37,576 nucleotides of DNA from NCBI GenBank assembly GCA_001801485.1, contig MGXV01000040.1, positions 1 to 37,576 on the forward strand, read 5' to 3'. Each line of letters begins with the position of its first letter. The stretch's first letter is position 1. This document shows positions 28,453 through 37,337 of the stretch, one piece after another. This DNA comes from Gammaproteobacteria bacterium RIFCSPHIGHO2_12_FULL_37_14 (GTDB lineage: Bacteria > Pseudomonadota > Gammaproteobacteria > DSM-16500). Both the position numbers and the translations under genes were made by a program. The notes beneath the pieces were generated by a model that had not been told where the DNA came from, did no database searches, and worked only from the letters and a program-made list of their open reading frames with translations.

Positions 28453-31044
28453 TTAACATTTTTGATAAAAATTATAATTTGGTTCATTTGCCGGATGGTT
28501 GGTTGATTGCAACAACGGGGGGAAATTAAAAATATTAATTTTTCCATCCTGATGCAAGGAAAATAGGCTAGCATTGTCTCGGCTAAAAAAGATATCGCAT
28601 ACATTCGGTTGTGAAAATGAATGTATGCAACGTCCGGTTTTTAAATCCCAAATAGATATTTGATGCGTTTGTATGCTCAGCTTTGGGCAATCGGCAATGG
28701 CAAGATAATGATCGTCTGCCGATAGAGCGATATTTTTAAAATTATCTTTAACATCATTGGAAGGATGAATGAAAATGGTAGTTGATTCCTTAGTTATGTA
28801 ATTTACTAATTGAATGCCACTTTCATCATTAATGTAAAGAATTTGTGGATTATTTGCTAAAAAAATCAATTTACTATTAGGTTTCAAAATCGGCATGTTG
28901 CTAATTTTATGTCCTGATTGAGTGTCATATAGTGTTAAATGACAATGATTGCTAAAACGTGATATCTCTAGAGTGGGGCAAGTGATTCTGGCAAATAATT
29001 TACTATCTGGCGAACAGGCAGTATTTAAAAAAAATGGATCATTACTGGCATCATAATAATAAGGTGTTCTAGTTTTAGTAATAATATTATAGAGAAATAG
29101 GGAGGAATTTCCGCGTGAGATATGATAATGATTATCACTATCTTCGTGCCCAACAATAAACTCATGATTGGAAACAAGATGAACAAAAGGTAGCGGTGTG
29201 CGATGATCAAGCAATGAATCAAAGCGTAATTTAGCTTGATTTTTTATGTCCCAGACATCTATCAGGCTATAACCACGTCTCACCAAGGAAAGTTGTTCCA
29301 TATCCGCCACGCTCAAAGGATAAGCATGATAAGAAACGATTAAATAGTTATTATCATGGGTGATAGATAGGCTTGCACTATAATAGTCATCGTAGACGAA
29401 ACCATCACCTAGAAAGGTCATTATTTTTTGATTTGAATGCACATCTATTAAATGAATGTTATTTAATTTTTCTTGTGTGGCTACTGCCAGTATATTGCCA
29501 TCCATTGACAATGTCATTCCAATAATTTTCCCTAAGTTTTCTGCTGGAGTGCTAGAAAAAGATTCGATTCTTGAATAATCATAAACATTCAAATGACTAG
29601 AATGAGTAAAGGTAAAATGAAAAAAAGAATGAAGATTTTGCTTTATAATATTGACATTATTTTGCAGCGCAATCTGGTCTTCTTCGTTTGGAAGCATTTG
29701 CATAATATCATTTAATAGCGATTCCCGTAGCGTTAAAAATTGAAACTTATGCTTCATGGCGGTAATAACAGTTGAGCGGTTATGGATAGGAAGAGCACGA
29801 ATAATATCAGCCAATTGTTCACCACTCTGAATAATATTAGCTAAATTATTGTTTAAAACCTTTATTAACATAATACGGTGGTTTCTTGTCAGTTGCTGTA
29901 GACCATTAATCAGCTGTACCCCATTTTGAAATATGCCACAAAACAATGGCTGGAAGTTTTCATAAGTATCATAACTACATTGAACTTGATAATCACTTTG
30001 CTGTAAGCGGTGGTCGAGAATTTCTTTCTTTGCATGTAGCACTTCAATTAAATCTTCAATAAATATATCAGAAGCGACAGAATTTTTTGGATAAATGTTA
30101 TATAGCATAGGATTTGCATCTAAAATTAGATCAATACCATTTGCGCAATTTCCAGTACAAAAAGCGACTTGCCGATAATCACTATCGATCGGTCTGGCTA
30201 GTAATTTCCAAATTTCACCAAAATTTTTCTCTGGAAGATCTGGAGCGGTAAACGATAAGAGTAAGGCTTGTTCATCAGAAGTTAAGAGGTCTAAATATTT
30301 TGAGAAGCTCGCGATACCAATATTAGCTTCTTTGCCAGCATCATATTCATAGTCCCAGCCTTTTTTTTCTGAGCCGCCATTATACAAATTTTCTTTCAAG
30401 GTAAATAATGCTGTACCAAAGCTCGCACCATTTTTTTTAAAATCGACATATTTTATGATGGCAGAATAGTATTCTTCTGTAAATTTTGAATGATGGATAA
30501 TTCGATTCGCTTCGGATTCGCTTAGTTTTTTTGCTTGACCGTCAAATGAGCTAGTATGTTTTAATAATCCATCTTGTTCTGCAAACTGTAAACAGGAGCT
30601 GACATCAATATATCGTTTATTATCGTCACTTAATGTAAATTCATGGAGTTGGAGTTCCGATAACTGAGTGGCTGAAATATCATTGCAAATAACCTCAATC
30701 GTTGGCATCAATAGTTGATAGGGAATTTTATTGTAAAATGGAGCAATCAGTCGAGCTAGTTGCAGGTATAGTTTGGTAATAGACTGATGTTGCGTATTAG
30801 TATAAATAAGTTTACTGATAAGCAGGATTTTTTCCCATCTATCTGCTAAAAATTTAACAAAAAACAATGTATTTTCGGCGCAAAGTGGATCGGTTGACGT
30901 CACGATAATATCAAGATGCGATTTTAGAAAACTAAGTGAATGTTTGGCGTCAAGAATTAATAACGGATTATTAGGAAGCTCACTGGTAATTTTTTTTAAT
31001 AACTGGTCACATTGGTTTTGCAATTCGATTGCTCGTGTATCCAT
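28453..31044 (-). CDS. Large protein with C-terminal WD40-like beta-propeller, function unknown
   Basis: 863 residues from the ATG at 31044 (AAGGA eleven bases upstream; a TTG two codons earlier is also possible). No signal peptide or membrane helix. Residues 1 to about 480 look mostly helical, with no known motif. From about 490 to the end there are propeller-like blades: IHLIDVHSNQKIMTFLGDG, SLIDVWDIKNQAKLRF, LFARITCPTLEIS, IALSADDHYLAIADCP, HQISIWDLKTGRCIHSF and FFSRDNASLFSLHQDGKI. The DVWDI and SIWDL strands followed by a turn are classic WD40 features. Such eukaryotic-like proteins are common among Legionellales effectors, but secretion here is inference. It lies 146 bases after the glutamate dehydrogenase gene, with its own apparent start region. 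Confidence 0.8.
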   Translation of the reverse strand: MDTRAIELQNQCDQLLKKITSELPNNPLLILDAKHSLSFLKSHLDIIVTSTDPLCAENTLFFVKFLADRWEKILLISKLIYTNTQHQSITKLYLQLARLIAPFYNKIPYQLLMPTIEVICNDISATQLSELQLHEFTLSDDNKRYIDVSSCLQFAEQDGLLKHTSSFDGQAKKLSESEANRIIHHSKFTEEYYSAIIKYVDFKKNGASFGTALFTLKENLYNGGSEKKGWDYEYDAGKEANIGIASFSKYLDLLTSDEQALLLSFTAPDLPEKNFGEIWKLLARPIDSDYRQVAFCTGNCANGIDLILDANPMLYNIYPKNSVASDIFIEDLIEVLHAKKEILDHRLQQSDYQVQCSYDTYENFQPLFCGIFQNGVQLINGLQQLTRNHRIMLIKVLNNNLANIIQSGEQLADIIRALPIHNRSTVITAMKHKFQFLTLRESLLNDIMQMLPNEEDQIALQNNVNIIKQNLHSFFHFTFTHSSHLNVYDYSRIESFSSTPAENLGKIIGMTLSMDGNILAVATQEKLNNIHLIDVHSNQKIMTFLGDGFVYDDYYSASLSITHDNNYLIVSYHAYPLSVADMEQLSLVRRGYSLIDVWDIKNQAKLRFDSLLDHRTPLPFVHLVSNHEFIVGHEDSDNHYHISRGNSSLFLYNIITKTRTPYYYDASNDPFFLNTACSPDSKLFARITCPTLEISRFSNHCHLTLYDTQSGHKISNMPILKPNSKLIFLANNPQILYINDESGIQLVNYITKESTTIFIHPSNDVKDNFKNIALSADDHYLAIADCPKLSIQTHQISIWDLKTGRCIHSFSQPNVCDIFFSRDNASLFSLHQDGKINIFNFPPLLQSTNHPANEPNYNFYQKC

Positions 31045-31196
31045 ATACAATATATTCCTTTGTCTTCATGCAGCTTGCCAAAAAACCTGGATAAGCGAAA
31101 TTTCAAGAATATTCTATCAAGCTATTAGGCGAGGATTATGTCATAAAAATTTATTTGGTGTAAGATAAAATTAAATATTTTTTAGTGTCAATACCG

Positions 31197-34100
31197 TCAT
31201 ACGATGCTAATGTGAATTAATCCGAGCAATTCTTTAATCGCAATAAAGAACATTGTATAGTCAATGCTGTTGCTTTCATGAAGGAGGGTCAACAACTTGT
31301 TCCAATGTTCTAATGGTTGTTTATTACGAGAAGCCCATTTTTCAATCAATGCCGAAACATTCTGTTCATGTTTATCTTGTTTCATAATGGTAGCGGTCAG
31401 CGTGCGTTGTGCAAAGTCTAATTCATCGCGCAAGGTCAAGCGCGCTAATGTATTCCAATGGCCTTCACGTAAATCGTTGGCAATTTGATCGCGAAACCAA
31501 AGCAAATTAACCCGTTCGCCAGCAGAAAAATAAACTTTAGCTGTTTTGATTAAATCAAATTGATGTTCAGTAGCAACATCTATAATATTTAATGAAGTAT
31601 AAATTGCACGATAAGTAGCAATGCGCCGCGCAACATTTTGTGGTAGTCCAAGCGCTACGAATTTTTCAGTAATAGTGGCCAAGTATTTTTTAGTTAGCCC
31701 TCCCATTAATTCTGGAATTAATTCTTCAATATTTTTTACGCGGGATGAAAAATGTTTAATAATTGTCTCTAAATCACCTTGCAAATGTTTACCATGTAAA
31801 AACCATCGTGTTGCCAAATTAATAAGCTGTCTAAGATTATAAAATATTTCATATTGACTGGAAGCAGGAATTTTAAAATCCAATTCTTCAATGAGTTGAT
31901 GTAATTTTTTACTATTAAAAATTTGTGACGCAGCGATATAGGCACGGATAATAGCGTCAACATTGGCTCCAGTTTCAATTTGTAAACGATATACAAAAGT
32001 TATGCCCATTTCATTCACAACTTGATTACTTAATTGGGTAGCAATAATGTCATTGTGTAGTCGATGTTGCTTCATTGTGTTTTTGTATTTTTTGCGAATA
32101 GCAAATGGAAATGCTGTTTCGATTATTTGCGATAAATAATTATCTTCGTTTAATTGGGTCTTTAAAATTTCATGCTTCACATGTATTTTGGTATAGGCAA
32201 GCAAAACTGCTAATTCCGGACGTGTTAACCCTAACCCTGCAGCCTTGCGCTCAGCGAGCTTTTTATCGTCCGGTAAATATTCAAGCTGACGATTCAGAAT
32301 ACCTTGAGTTTCCAATTCTTTAATATATGTCTGATGTAAACCAATTAATTTTTTTGCATGGTAGGCGGAAATACTCATAATCAAGGCTTGATTGTAATTG
32401 TCTTGCAGTACAAGGTCTGCAACTTCTTGGGTAACAGATTCAAGCAAGGCATTGCGCTTTTTTTCCGATAATTTTTTTTGCTGAACTTCTTGGTTTAGTA
32501 AAATTTTAAGATTCACTTCATGGTCAGAACAGTCGACACCTGCAGAATTATCGATAAAATCAGTATTAATTAAACCACCAGCAAGCGCATACTCAATACG
32601 ACCTAATTGTGTGAATCCTAAATTGCCGCCTTCAGCCACTATTTTACATCGTAATTCATTGCCATTTATTCGGCAATAATCATTCGTACGATCACCCACC
32701 TCTATATCATTTTCGGTACTAGCCTTCACATAGGTACCTATACCGCCATTAAATAGTAAATCGACTGGTGCTTTTAACAAAACACGGATCAGTTCATTGG
32801 GAGTTAATTGGTCTTCTGTAATATTGAGCAGATTTTTCATTTCACGAGAAATGGGAAGCGTTTTGCTGCTGCGCTTAAATACACCGCCACCTTTTGAAAT
32901 TAGTTTAGGATTGTAATCTTCCCAAGATGAAATAGGTAAACGAAATAGACGTTCACGTTCACGATAAGAAATTTTCGGGTCTGGATGAGGATCTAAAAAT
33001 ATATTGCGATGGTTAAATGCCCCAACCAATTTTATATGCTTTGAATAAAGCATGCCATTGCCAAACACATCGCCACTCATGTCGCCTATCCCAATCACAG
33101 TAATTTCTGTTTGTGTGCCGTTAATATCTAATTCTCGAAAATGACGTTTGACTGATTCCCAGGCTCCCCTAGCAGTAATGCCAATTTTTTTATGATCATA
33201 GCCAGTGGCTCCACCAGAGGCGAAGGCATCTCCTAACCAAAAATCATATTCTTTGGCAATGTCATTTGCGAGGTCGGAAAAAGTTGCCGTGCCTTTATCA
33301 GCAGCTACCACTAAATAGGGATCGGTATCATCATAACAAACTACTTTTTTTGGGCGGATAATTTTCTGTTCTTTTATGTTGTCAGTTAAATCTAATAAGC
33401 CACGAATAAATAATTTATAACAATAAATGACTTCAGTCTGTAAATCTTCTCTGTTAGGGAATGCCGCAGCATTTTTTAGTACGAAACCACCTTTTGCGCC
33501 AGACGGTACAATAATTGCATTTTTAACTTTTTGCGCTTTCATTAAACCTAGAATTTCTGTACGAAAATCCTCTAAGCGATCAGACCAACGAATTCCACCG
33601 CGCGCAACTTTAGTATGCCGTAAATGAATTGCCTCAAATCGAGGCGAGTAAACAAAAATCTCATATAAAGGTAGTGGTAAAGGTAATTCGGGTACTAATG
33701 CCGAGCTTAATTTAATAGCTAAATAGGCTTTTGGTTCATTTTCATTGTTCAGTTGAAAATAATTTGTGCGCAGGGTTGCTTTAATAAGCTGTAATATTCG
33801 CCGTAGAATACGATCTTCATCTAGGCTATCGACAGCTTCTAATGCTTGCAAAATGTGTTGTTCAATATTGGCTACAAAATTTTTAGTTTGACCTTTTTCA
33901 GGATTGTGTAATGCCATGAAAAGTTCAACTAAATTTTTTGCTATGGTTGAGTGATTTGCTAAAGTTTTTTCAATATAAGATTGACTAAAACGAAATCTGA
34001 CTTGGTGAAGATATTTAGCATAAGTTCTTAGAATGGTAATGGCACGCCAAGATAATGCTGATCCTAATATCAGTTTATTGAAGCCATCATTTTCAGCCCG

Positions 34101-34553
34101 TCTAAAATAAATTTGAGTGAACGCATCACGAAATAAATCCGCAATTTTATCAATTTCAATAGATGATTTGGTATATTCGACCGAAAAATCACTAATCCAA
34201 ATGAATTGATTATTACTGAGAGAGATTTTATGCGGATGTTCACTGAATGTGCATAAATTAAAGTTTTCAAGTATAGGCAAGACGATGGAAAGTGGTATGG
34301 GTTGCTGCCATTGAAATAAGCGAAGGTGTAGGGGGTAATCTTGTTTTTCAGAGGAAATATAAAGATTTACCCAAAGGGGGTTCTTTTCTGAAAGTAATTC
34401 TAAATAGGTAATATCACTTACCGCTATTTCTGCACTATATTCATCTCGATAACTAGGGGGAAATGCATGCTCATATTTTGTTAGAAATGCAGATGATTTT
34501 TTATATTGTTTGATGATCCCATCCTGTAATTGCTTGTGCCATGCGGTAGACAT
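31197..34553 (-). CDS. NAD-dependent glutamate dehydrogenase, N-terminally short form
   Basis: 1118 residues, whereas the GDH180-type family is about 1600. The visible start STAWHKQLQDGIIKQY and the following AFPPSYRDEYSAEIAVSDI align by memory to the middle of the long form, so roughly the first 450-500 residues, including the ACT-like region, are missing. The catalytic core is intact: VARGGIRWSDRLEDFRTE, VPSGAKGGFVLKNA (substrate Lys), CYDDTDPYLVVAADKGTATFSD, DAFASGGATGYDHKKIG, VIGIGDMSGDVFGNGML and FNGGIGTYVK. AAGGGA sits about seven bases before the ATG, so this is a genuine start. It deaminates glutamate to 2-oxoglutarate and NADH, feeding amino-acid carbon to the citric acid cycle. A palindromic repeat begins 33 bases upstream. 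Confidence 0.92.
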   Translation of the reverse strand: MSTAWHKQLQDGIIKQYKKSSAFLTKYEHAFPPSYRDEYSAEIAVSDITYLELLSEKNPLWVNLYISSEKQDYPLHLRLFQWQQPIPLSIVLPILENFNLCTFSEHPHKISLSNNQFIWISDFSVEYTKSSIEIDKIADLFRDAFTQIYFRRAENDGFNKLILGSALSWRAITILRTYAKYLHQVRFRFSQSYIEKTLANHSTIAKNLVELFMALHNPEKGQTKNFVANIEQHILQALEAVDSLDEDRILRRILQLIKATLRTNYFQLNNENEPKAYLAIKLSSALVPELPLPLPLYEIFVYSPRFEAIHLRHTKVARGGIRWSDRLEDFRTEILGLMKAQKVKNAIIVPSGAKGGFVLKNAAAFPNREDLQTEVIYCYKLFIRGLLDLTDNIKEQKIIRPKKVVCYDDTDPYLVVAADKGTATFSDLANDIAKEYDFWLGDAFASGGATGYDHKKIGITARGAWESVKRHFRELDINGTQTEITVIGIGDMSGDVFGNGMLYSKHIKLVGAFNHRNIFLDPHPDPKISYRERERLFRLPISSWEDYNPKLISKGGGVFKRSSKTLPISREMKNLLNITEDQLTPNELIRVLLKAPVDLLFNGGIGTYVKASTENDIEVGDRTNDYCRINGNELRCKIVAEGGNLGFTQLGRIEYALAGGLINTDFIDNSAGVDCSDHEVNLKILLNQEVQQKKLSEKKRNALLESVTQEVADLVLQDNYNQALIMSISAYHAKKLIGLHQTYIKELETQGILNRQLEYLPDDKKLAERKAAGLGLTRPELAVLLAYTKIHVKHEILKTQLNEDNYLSQIIETAFPFAIRKKYKNTMKQHRLHNDIIATQLSNQVVNEMGITFVYRLQIETGANVDAIIRAYIAASQIFNSKKLHQLIEELDFKIPASSQYEIFYNLRQLINLATRWFLHGKHLQGDLETIIKHFSSRVKNIEELIPELMGGLTKKYLATITEKFVALGLPQNVARRIATYRAIYTSLNIIDVATEHQFDLIKTAKVYFSAGERVNLLWFRDQIANDLREGHWNTLARLTLRDELDFAQRTLTATIMKQDKHEQNVSALIEKWASRNKQPLEHWNKLLTLLHESNSIDYTMFFIAIKELLGLIHISIV

Positions 34554-34586
34554 TTTAATTCCCTTATCAGCTTTGCAAATTTTTAC

Positions 34587-34652
34587 TATATACCTATTGC
34601 ACTGCTAAATGCGAATTCTAACTATCCCATCCTGCAATGCAATGGGTATATA
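34587..34652. repeat. Palindromic intergenic repeat, copy 1
   Basis: Two 19-base arms at 34587-34605 and 34634-34652 pair with 17 matches; the outer ends are TATATACC. The left half (34587-34622) matches the left half of copy 2 at 35616-35651 in 31 of 36 positions, and the reverse complement of the right half matches the same unit well. It lies between the divergent glutamate dehydrogenase and His-rich genes, 33 bases from the former and 40 from the latter. It could be a REP/MITE-like element or a shared operator. Confidence 0.75.
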
Positions 34653-34692
34653 CTGGTTATATTTTTCGAAAAATTAAGAAAAGGGATTCAGA

Positions 34693-35115
34693 ATGAACAA
34701 ATTAATAGTAGCAATATTATTTTTAATTTTTATACCAGCTGGCAGTGTCTATGCTACTTTCAATGAAGATAGGAAAATTGAATGGTTCCAGTTCGGTGCG
34801 GTTGATAATAATCATCGATCTCCTTCACGCAATGTCAGTGACGTTCTGTCGGCAAGTGATCAGCCAGCTGCAGCACAGAGACATCGCAAACACGAGATGA
34901 AAGAGCGCCATCACAAACATGAGATGGAGAAGCGTCATCGCAGGCACGAAATGGAGGAACGTCATCGCAAACACGAGATGGAGAAGCGTCATCACAGGCA
35001 CGAAATGGAGGAACGTCATCGCAAACATGAGATGAAAGAGCGCCATCATCAGCATGAGATAAAGAAACATCAAGGTACAATGAAAGTAAATAGTTCTCGA
35101 CAAAAAACACGCTGA
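34693..35115 (+). CDS. Secreted His-rich protein with seven 9-residue tandem repeats
   Basis: 140 residues. The start MNKLIVAILFLIFIPAGSVYA is a clear signal peptide with an AYA-like cleavage site, so the protein is exported to the periplasm or beyond. After a 40-residue unstructured part, residues 63-125 are seven copies of a 9-residue unit of the form RHRKHEMEE, each with His at positions 2 and 5 and often another at 3. The repeats are strongly charged and should form a long helix; the regular histidines could bind Zn, Ni or Cu, which is inference. An AAGGGATT site precedes the ATG. I do not recognise a family. Minus-strand ORFs over the repeats are shadows. It sits between the two palindromic repeats. 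Confidence 0.8.
   Translation: MNKLIVAILFLIFIPAGSVYATFNEDRKIEWFQFGAVDNNHRSPSRNVSDVLSASDQPAAAQRHRKHEMKERHHKHEMEKRHRRHEMEERHRKHEMEKRHHRHEMEERHRKHEMKERHHQHEIKKHQGTMKVNSSRQKTR
34879..35067 (+). repeat. 27-bp tandem repeat, seven units, inside the His-rich gene
   Basis: Seven in-frame 27-base units start at 34879, 34906, 34933, 34960, 34987, 35014 and 35041. Units 3 and 5, and units 4 and 6, are most alike, so there is a 54-base higher-order period. This points to recent expansion by duplication of a unit pair. All units keep the reading frame. Confidence 0.92.
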
Positions 35116-35147
35116 GATAATAATCTAAGAACACGAGAGTCTATCGA

Positions 35148-35381
35148 TTACATTTCTTTCCAATCATTAGAATCGATAGTTCTACCGGGTTTTTTAGTCG
35201 GTTTCAAGGGTGTTTTTACCGGAAAAAATTTTTCTCGTATCCAAGTGATAATAAATAAAATCAATCCAATAATAGCGCCAAAGAAAAATAAATAAGCTAG
35301 AAGCATAATGCCAAAAATAAATGCAACAATAGCAATGCCAATAAAAATGAAAGGAATAAATTGCTTAATTAAGCGTTGCAT
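35148..35381 (-). CDS. Small membrane protein
   Basis: 77 residues from the ATG at 35381 (AGAGG seven bases upstream; a TTG directly before it is ignored). Two hydrophobic segments follow each other, FIPFIFIGIAIVAFIFGIMLLAYLFFFG and IIGLILFIITW (each given in part), then a basic tail VKTPLKPTKKPGR. Such a hairpin with a basic cytoplasmic tail is common in small inner-membrane proteins. No family is recognised. It starts 9 bases after the stop of the small gene at 35391, so the two form an operon. Confidence 0.6.
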   Translation of the reverse strand: MQRLIKQFIPFIFIGIAIVAFIFGIMLLAYLFFFGAIIGLILFIITWIREKFFPVKTPLKPTKKPGRTIDSNDWKEM

Positions 35382-35390
35382 CAAAAGCCT

Positions 35391-35588
35391 CTAGAATTTG
35401 TCCCATAGTGTCGTTTGTTTTTGGTAGGGCGTAGCAGAATCACGTAGTTTGTTAATACGTTCGTATTTTTTCTGTTCCGCATGCTGCGAGGCAGACAATT
35501 TTGGATGTGAGGCATTAAAATTGCCAAGAAATTTATCAAGTTCGCTGGTGAAATATTCAAGACCAAGAATTTTTTTGAAATTCAACAT
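35391..35588 (-). CDS. Small soluble protein, possibly a Legionellales family
   Basis: 65 residues with GGAG about nine bases before the ATG. The protein is charged and helical: LNFKKILGLEYFTSELDKFL, then NASHPKLSASQHAEQKKYERINKLRD. The pattern 'sELDkFL..f...HP.LS.SQ..E..Ky.RI..LRD' reminds me of short conserved proteins in Legionella and Coxiella, but this is memory only and no function is known. It is the first gene of the two-gene minus-strand unit, with palindromic repeat copy 2 beginning 27 bases upstream. Confidence 0.65.
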   Translation of the reverse strand: MLNFKKILGLEYFTSELDKFLGNFNASHPKLSASQHAEQKKYERINKLRDSATPYQKQTTLWDKF

Positions 35589-35615
35589 ATGCTACACTCC
35601 AAGAAGAGATAGTAG

Positions 35616-35674
35616 TATATACCCATTGCACTGCAAGATGCGAATGTTAACCGTCTTACAGTGCTCTAAATATA
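35616..35674. repeat. Palindromic intergenic repeat, copy 2
   Basis: The left half (35616-35651) shares 31 of 36 bases with copy 1 at 34587. The right half is a degraded inverted copy: reverse-complemented 35654-35674 keeps TATAT, then GCACTG and AAGA. GTTAAC at 35646-35651 is the centre. It lies 27 bases from the start of the small minus-strand gene and again in a divergent intergenic region, before dacB. Confidence 0.7.
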
Positions 35675-35718
35675 GCATATTAAGGTAAATCAAGCGCAAT
35701 GGTATTAAGAACATATTG

Positions 35719-35741
35719 GAACATTTTTTTTACAAATGTTC
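35719..35741. promoter_or_regulatory. Inverted repeat upstream of dacB
   Basis: GAACATTT at 35719-35726 and AAATGTTC at 35734-35741 are perfect 8-base inverted repeats around a 7-base spacer, 80 bases before the dacB start. The spacing fits a dimeric repressor operator; a terminator is less likely since no T-run follows. No promoter boxes could be fixed with confidence. Confidence 0.35.
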
Positions 35742-35821
35742 AGAATAAAATCGTAGCAATTTCTGCTAACCTAGCTATAGCTGGAAGGGCGGTTAAAATC
35801 AATGTGGATGATGGGGACTAA

Positions 35822-37309
35822 ATGAAATTAGTGCATTACTTATTCCTACTAGGAATGATTTTATTATTGAATAATATTGCGCTTGGCAAGCGGTATCGTT
35901 CTAAACCTGTTCCTATTACTTTTTCAACAGTATATGGCATTTCCCAATTAAATAGTGAGCTTAATCAGCTTATCAGCGCTAATCTTGCCAATGCCGATAT
36001 ATCTGTGTATGTGAAATCCATGAAATATGGCGATATGCTTTATGCTCGTAATATTCATCAGCCACTTACTCCAGCTAGTACGCTAAAAATTTTTACTGCT
36101 GAAGCGGCTTTACTTTATTTAAGCCCTGAATATCGTTTTTCTACCCAACTGTTGACAGATGCAAAGTCGGTAAAGAATGGGATTTTACAAGGTAATCTTT
36201 ATATTGTTTTAAGTGGTGATCCGACTTTAACTTACTATGATTTAGTGGATTTGATGTTGTCTTTAAAGACTCAACAAATTAGAGCCGTAGCAGGAAATGT
36301 TTACATCGATAATACTGCTTATGATCAACGTTTTTATGGTCCAGGATGGGTATGGAAAGATACTAATTATTGTTATGCTGCGCCTATTAGCGCTAGTATC
36401 ATTAATCATAATTGTCTTTCTTTTAAAGTGACGCCATCTAAGATTCCAGGTCGTGCTGCACAAGTTGTCACCTCGCCTAAATATTTTTATCCACCCATCA
36501 GAAATTCGGTTATTACTAAAACTAAAAAGACAAGAAGTTGTTCTGTGCGATTAACTGGTGATACTAGCAGTATTATTTCTATTGATGGCTGTATGCCACG
36601 AGGTAAATATGCATGGGGCGTAAGTTATGTTGTAGCAGATATTCCAGAATATAATCGTGCCTTATTTAAGAATTTATTGAATCGGCTTTCAGTCAATGTA
36701 TACGGTAATGTCACGTTTGGATCAGCATCTAATAATCTTTCATTAATTGGGGCTCACAATTCTAAGCCATTACGATTGCTCATTAATGACATGTTAAAAA
36801 AATCAGATAATATCATTGCTGGGGCATTATTTAAAAAATTAGGACAATTATATACGCGCGAACCAGGCAGTTGGGAAAATGGTAGTTTTGCAGTATCACA
36901 AATTTTAGCAAAACGCGCAGGAGTGAATATTACCGGTATGCGGGTATTAGATGGCTCAGGATTATCTCCCGATAATTTAGCTACTTCAGCCCAAATGATG
37001 CAAGTACTTGATTTTGCTTTTCATCATTATGCAACGAGCTATGAATTTATTTCCGCTTTACCCATTGCTGGAGTCGATGGCACCTTGAAGCATCGTATGG
37101 GATATATCGCGCGAAAAGTAAGAGCGAAAACGGGTACAATTTCTGGCGTGGCGAGTTTGGCTGGTTATACTGTTACCGCGGAGAAGGAGCCATTGGCATT
37201 TGTTATTATGATTAATGGCAGTAAGGGCATGGGTTGGCGATACAAAGCCCTGGAAGATAAGATGACCACTACCTTAACGCGATACGTTAGAAATACAAAT
37301 TCCAGATAA
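35822..37309 (+). CDS. dacB: D-alanyl-D-alanine carboxypeptidase/endopeptidase (PBP4, DacB type)
   Basis: 495 residues with an N-terminal hydrophobic signal (LFLLGMILLLNNIALG). The penicillin-binding motifs are all present: SxxK in PASTLKIF (Ser near 86), SxN in KKSDNIIAG, and KTG in RAKTGTISGVASLAG (near 437). The large insertion between the first two motifs is typical of class C PBPs such as DacB, which trims and cleaves peptidoglycan cross-links in the periplasm. GDPTL and GNVYIDNTAYD are family features. The ATG has a purine-rich GATGGGGAC before it. It is followed 28 bases later by the converging ubiB end. Confidence 0.93.
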   Translation: MKLVHYLFLLGMILLLNNIALGKRYRSKPVPITFSTVYGISQLNSELNQLISANLANADISVYVKSMKYGDMLYARNIHQPLTPASTLKIFTAEAALLYLSPEYRFSTQLLTDAKSVKNGILQGNLYIVLSGDPTLTYYDLVDLMLSLKTQQIRAVAGNVYIDNTAYDQRFYGPGWVWKDTNYCYAAPISASIINHNCLSFKVTPSKIPGRAAQVVTSPKYFYPPIRNSVITKTKKTRSCSVRLTGDTSSIISIDGCMPRGKYAWGVSYVVADIPEYNRALFKNLLNRLSVNVYGNVTFGSASNNLSLIGAHNSKPLRLLINDMLKKSDNIIAGALFKKLGQLYTREPGSWENGSFAVSQILAKRAGVNITGMRVLDGSGLSPDNLATSAQMMQVLDFAFHHYATSYEFISALPIAGVDGTLKHRMGYIARKVRAKTGTISGVASLAGYTVTAEKEPLAFVIMINGSKGMGWRYKALEDKMTTTLTRYVRNTNSR

Positions 37310-37337
37310 GCAATGAATTTAGGTATGCCTCAGAAGA

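Noticed and set aside
34825..35134. Two long minus-strand ORFs over the His-rich repeats (about 92 and 99 codons)
   Set aside because: They arise from the 27-base repeat being open in several frames; the plus-strand ORF has a signal peptide and a ribosome site, they do not.
36490..36497. TTATCCAC, resembling a DnaA box
   Set aside because: A single imperfect match inside dacB with no companions.
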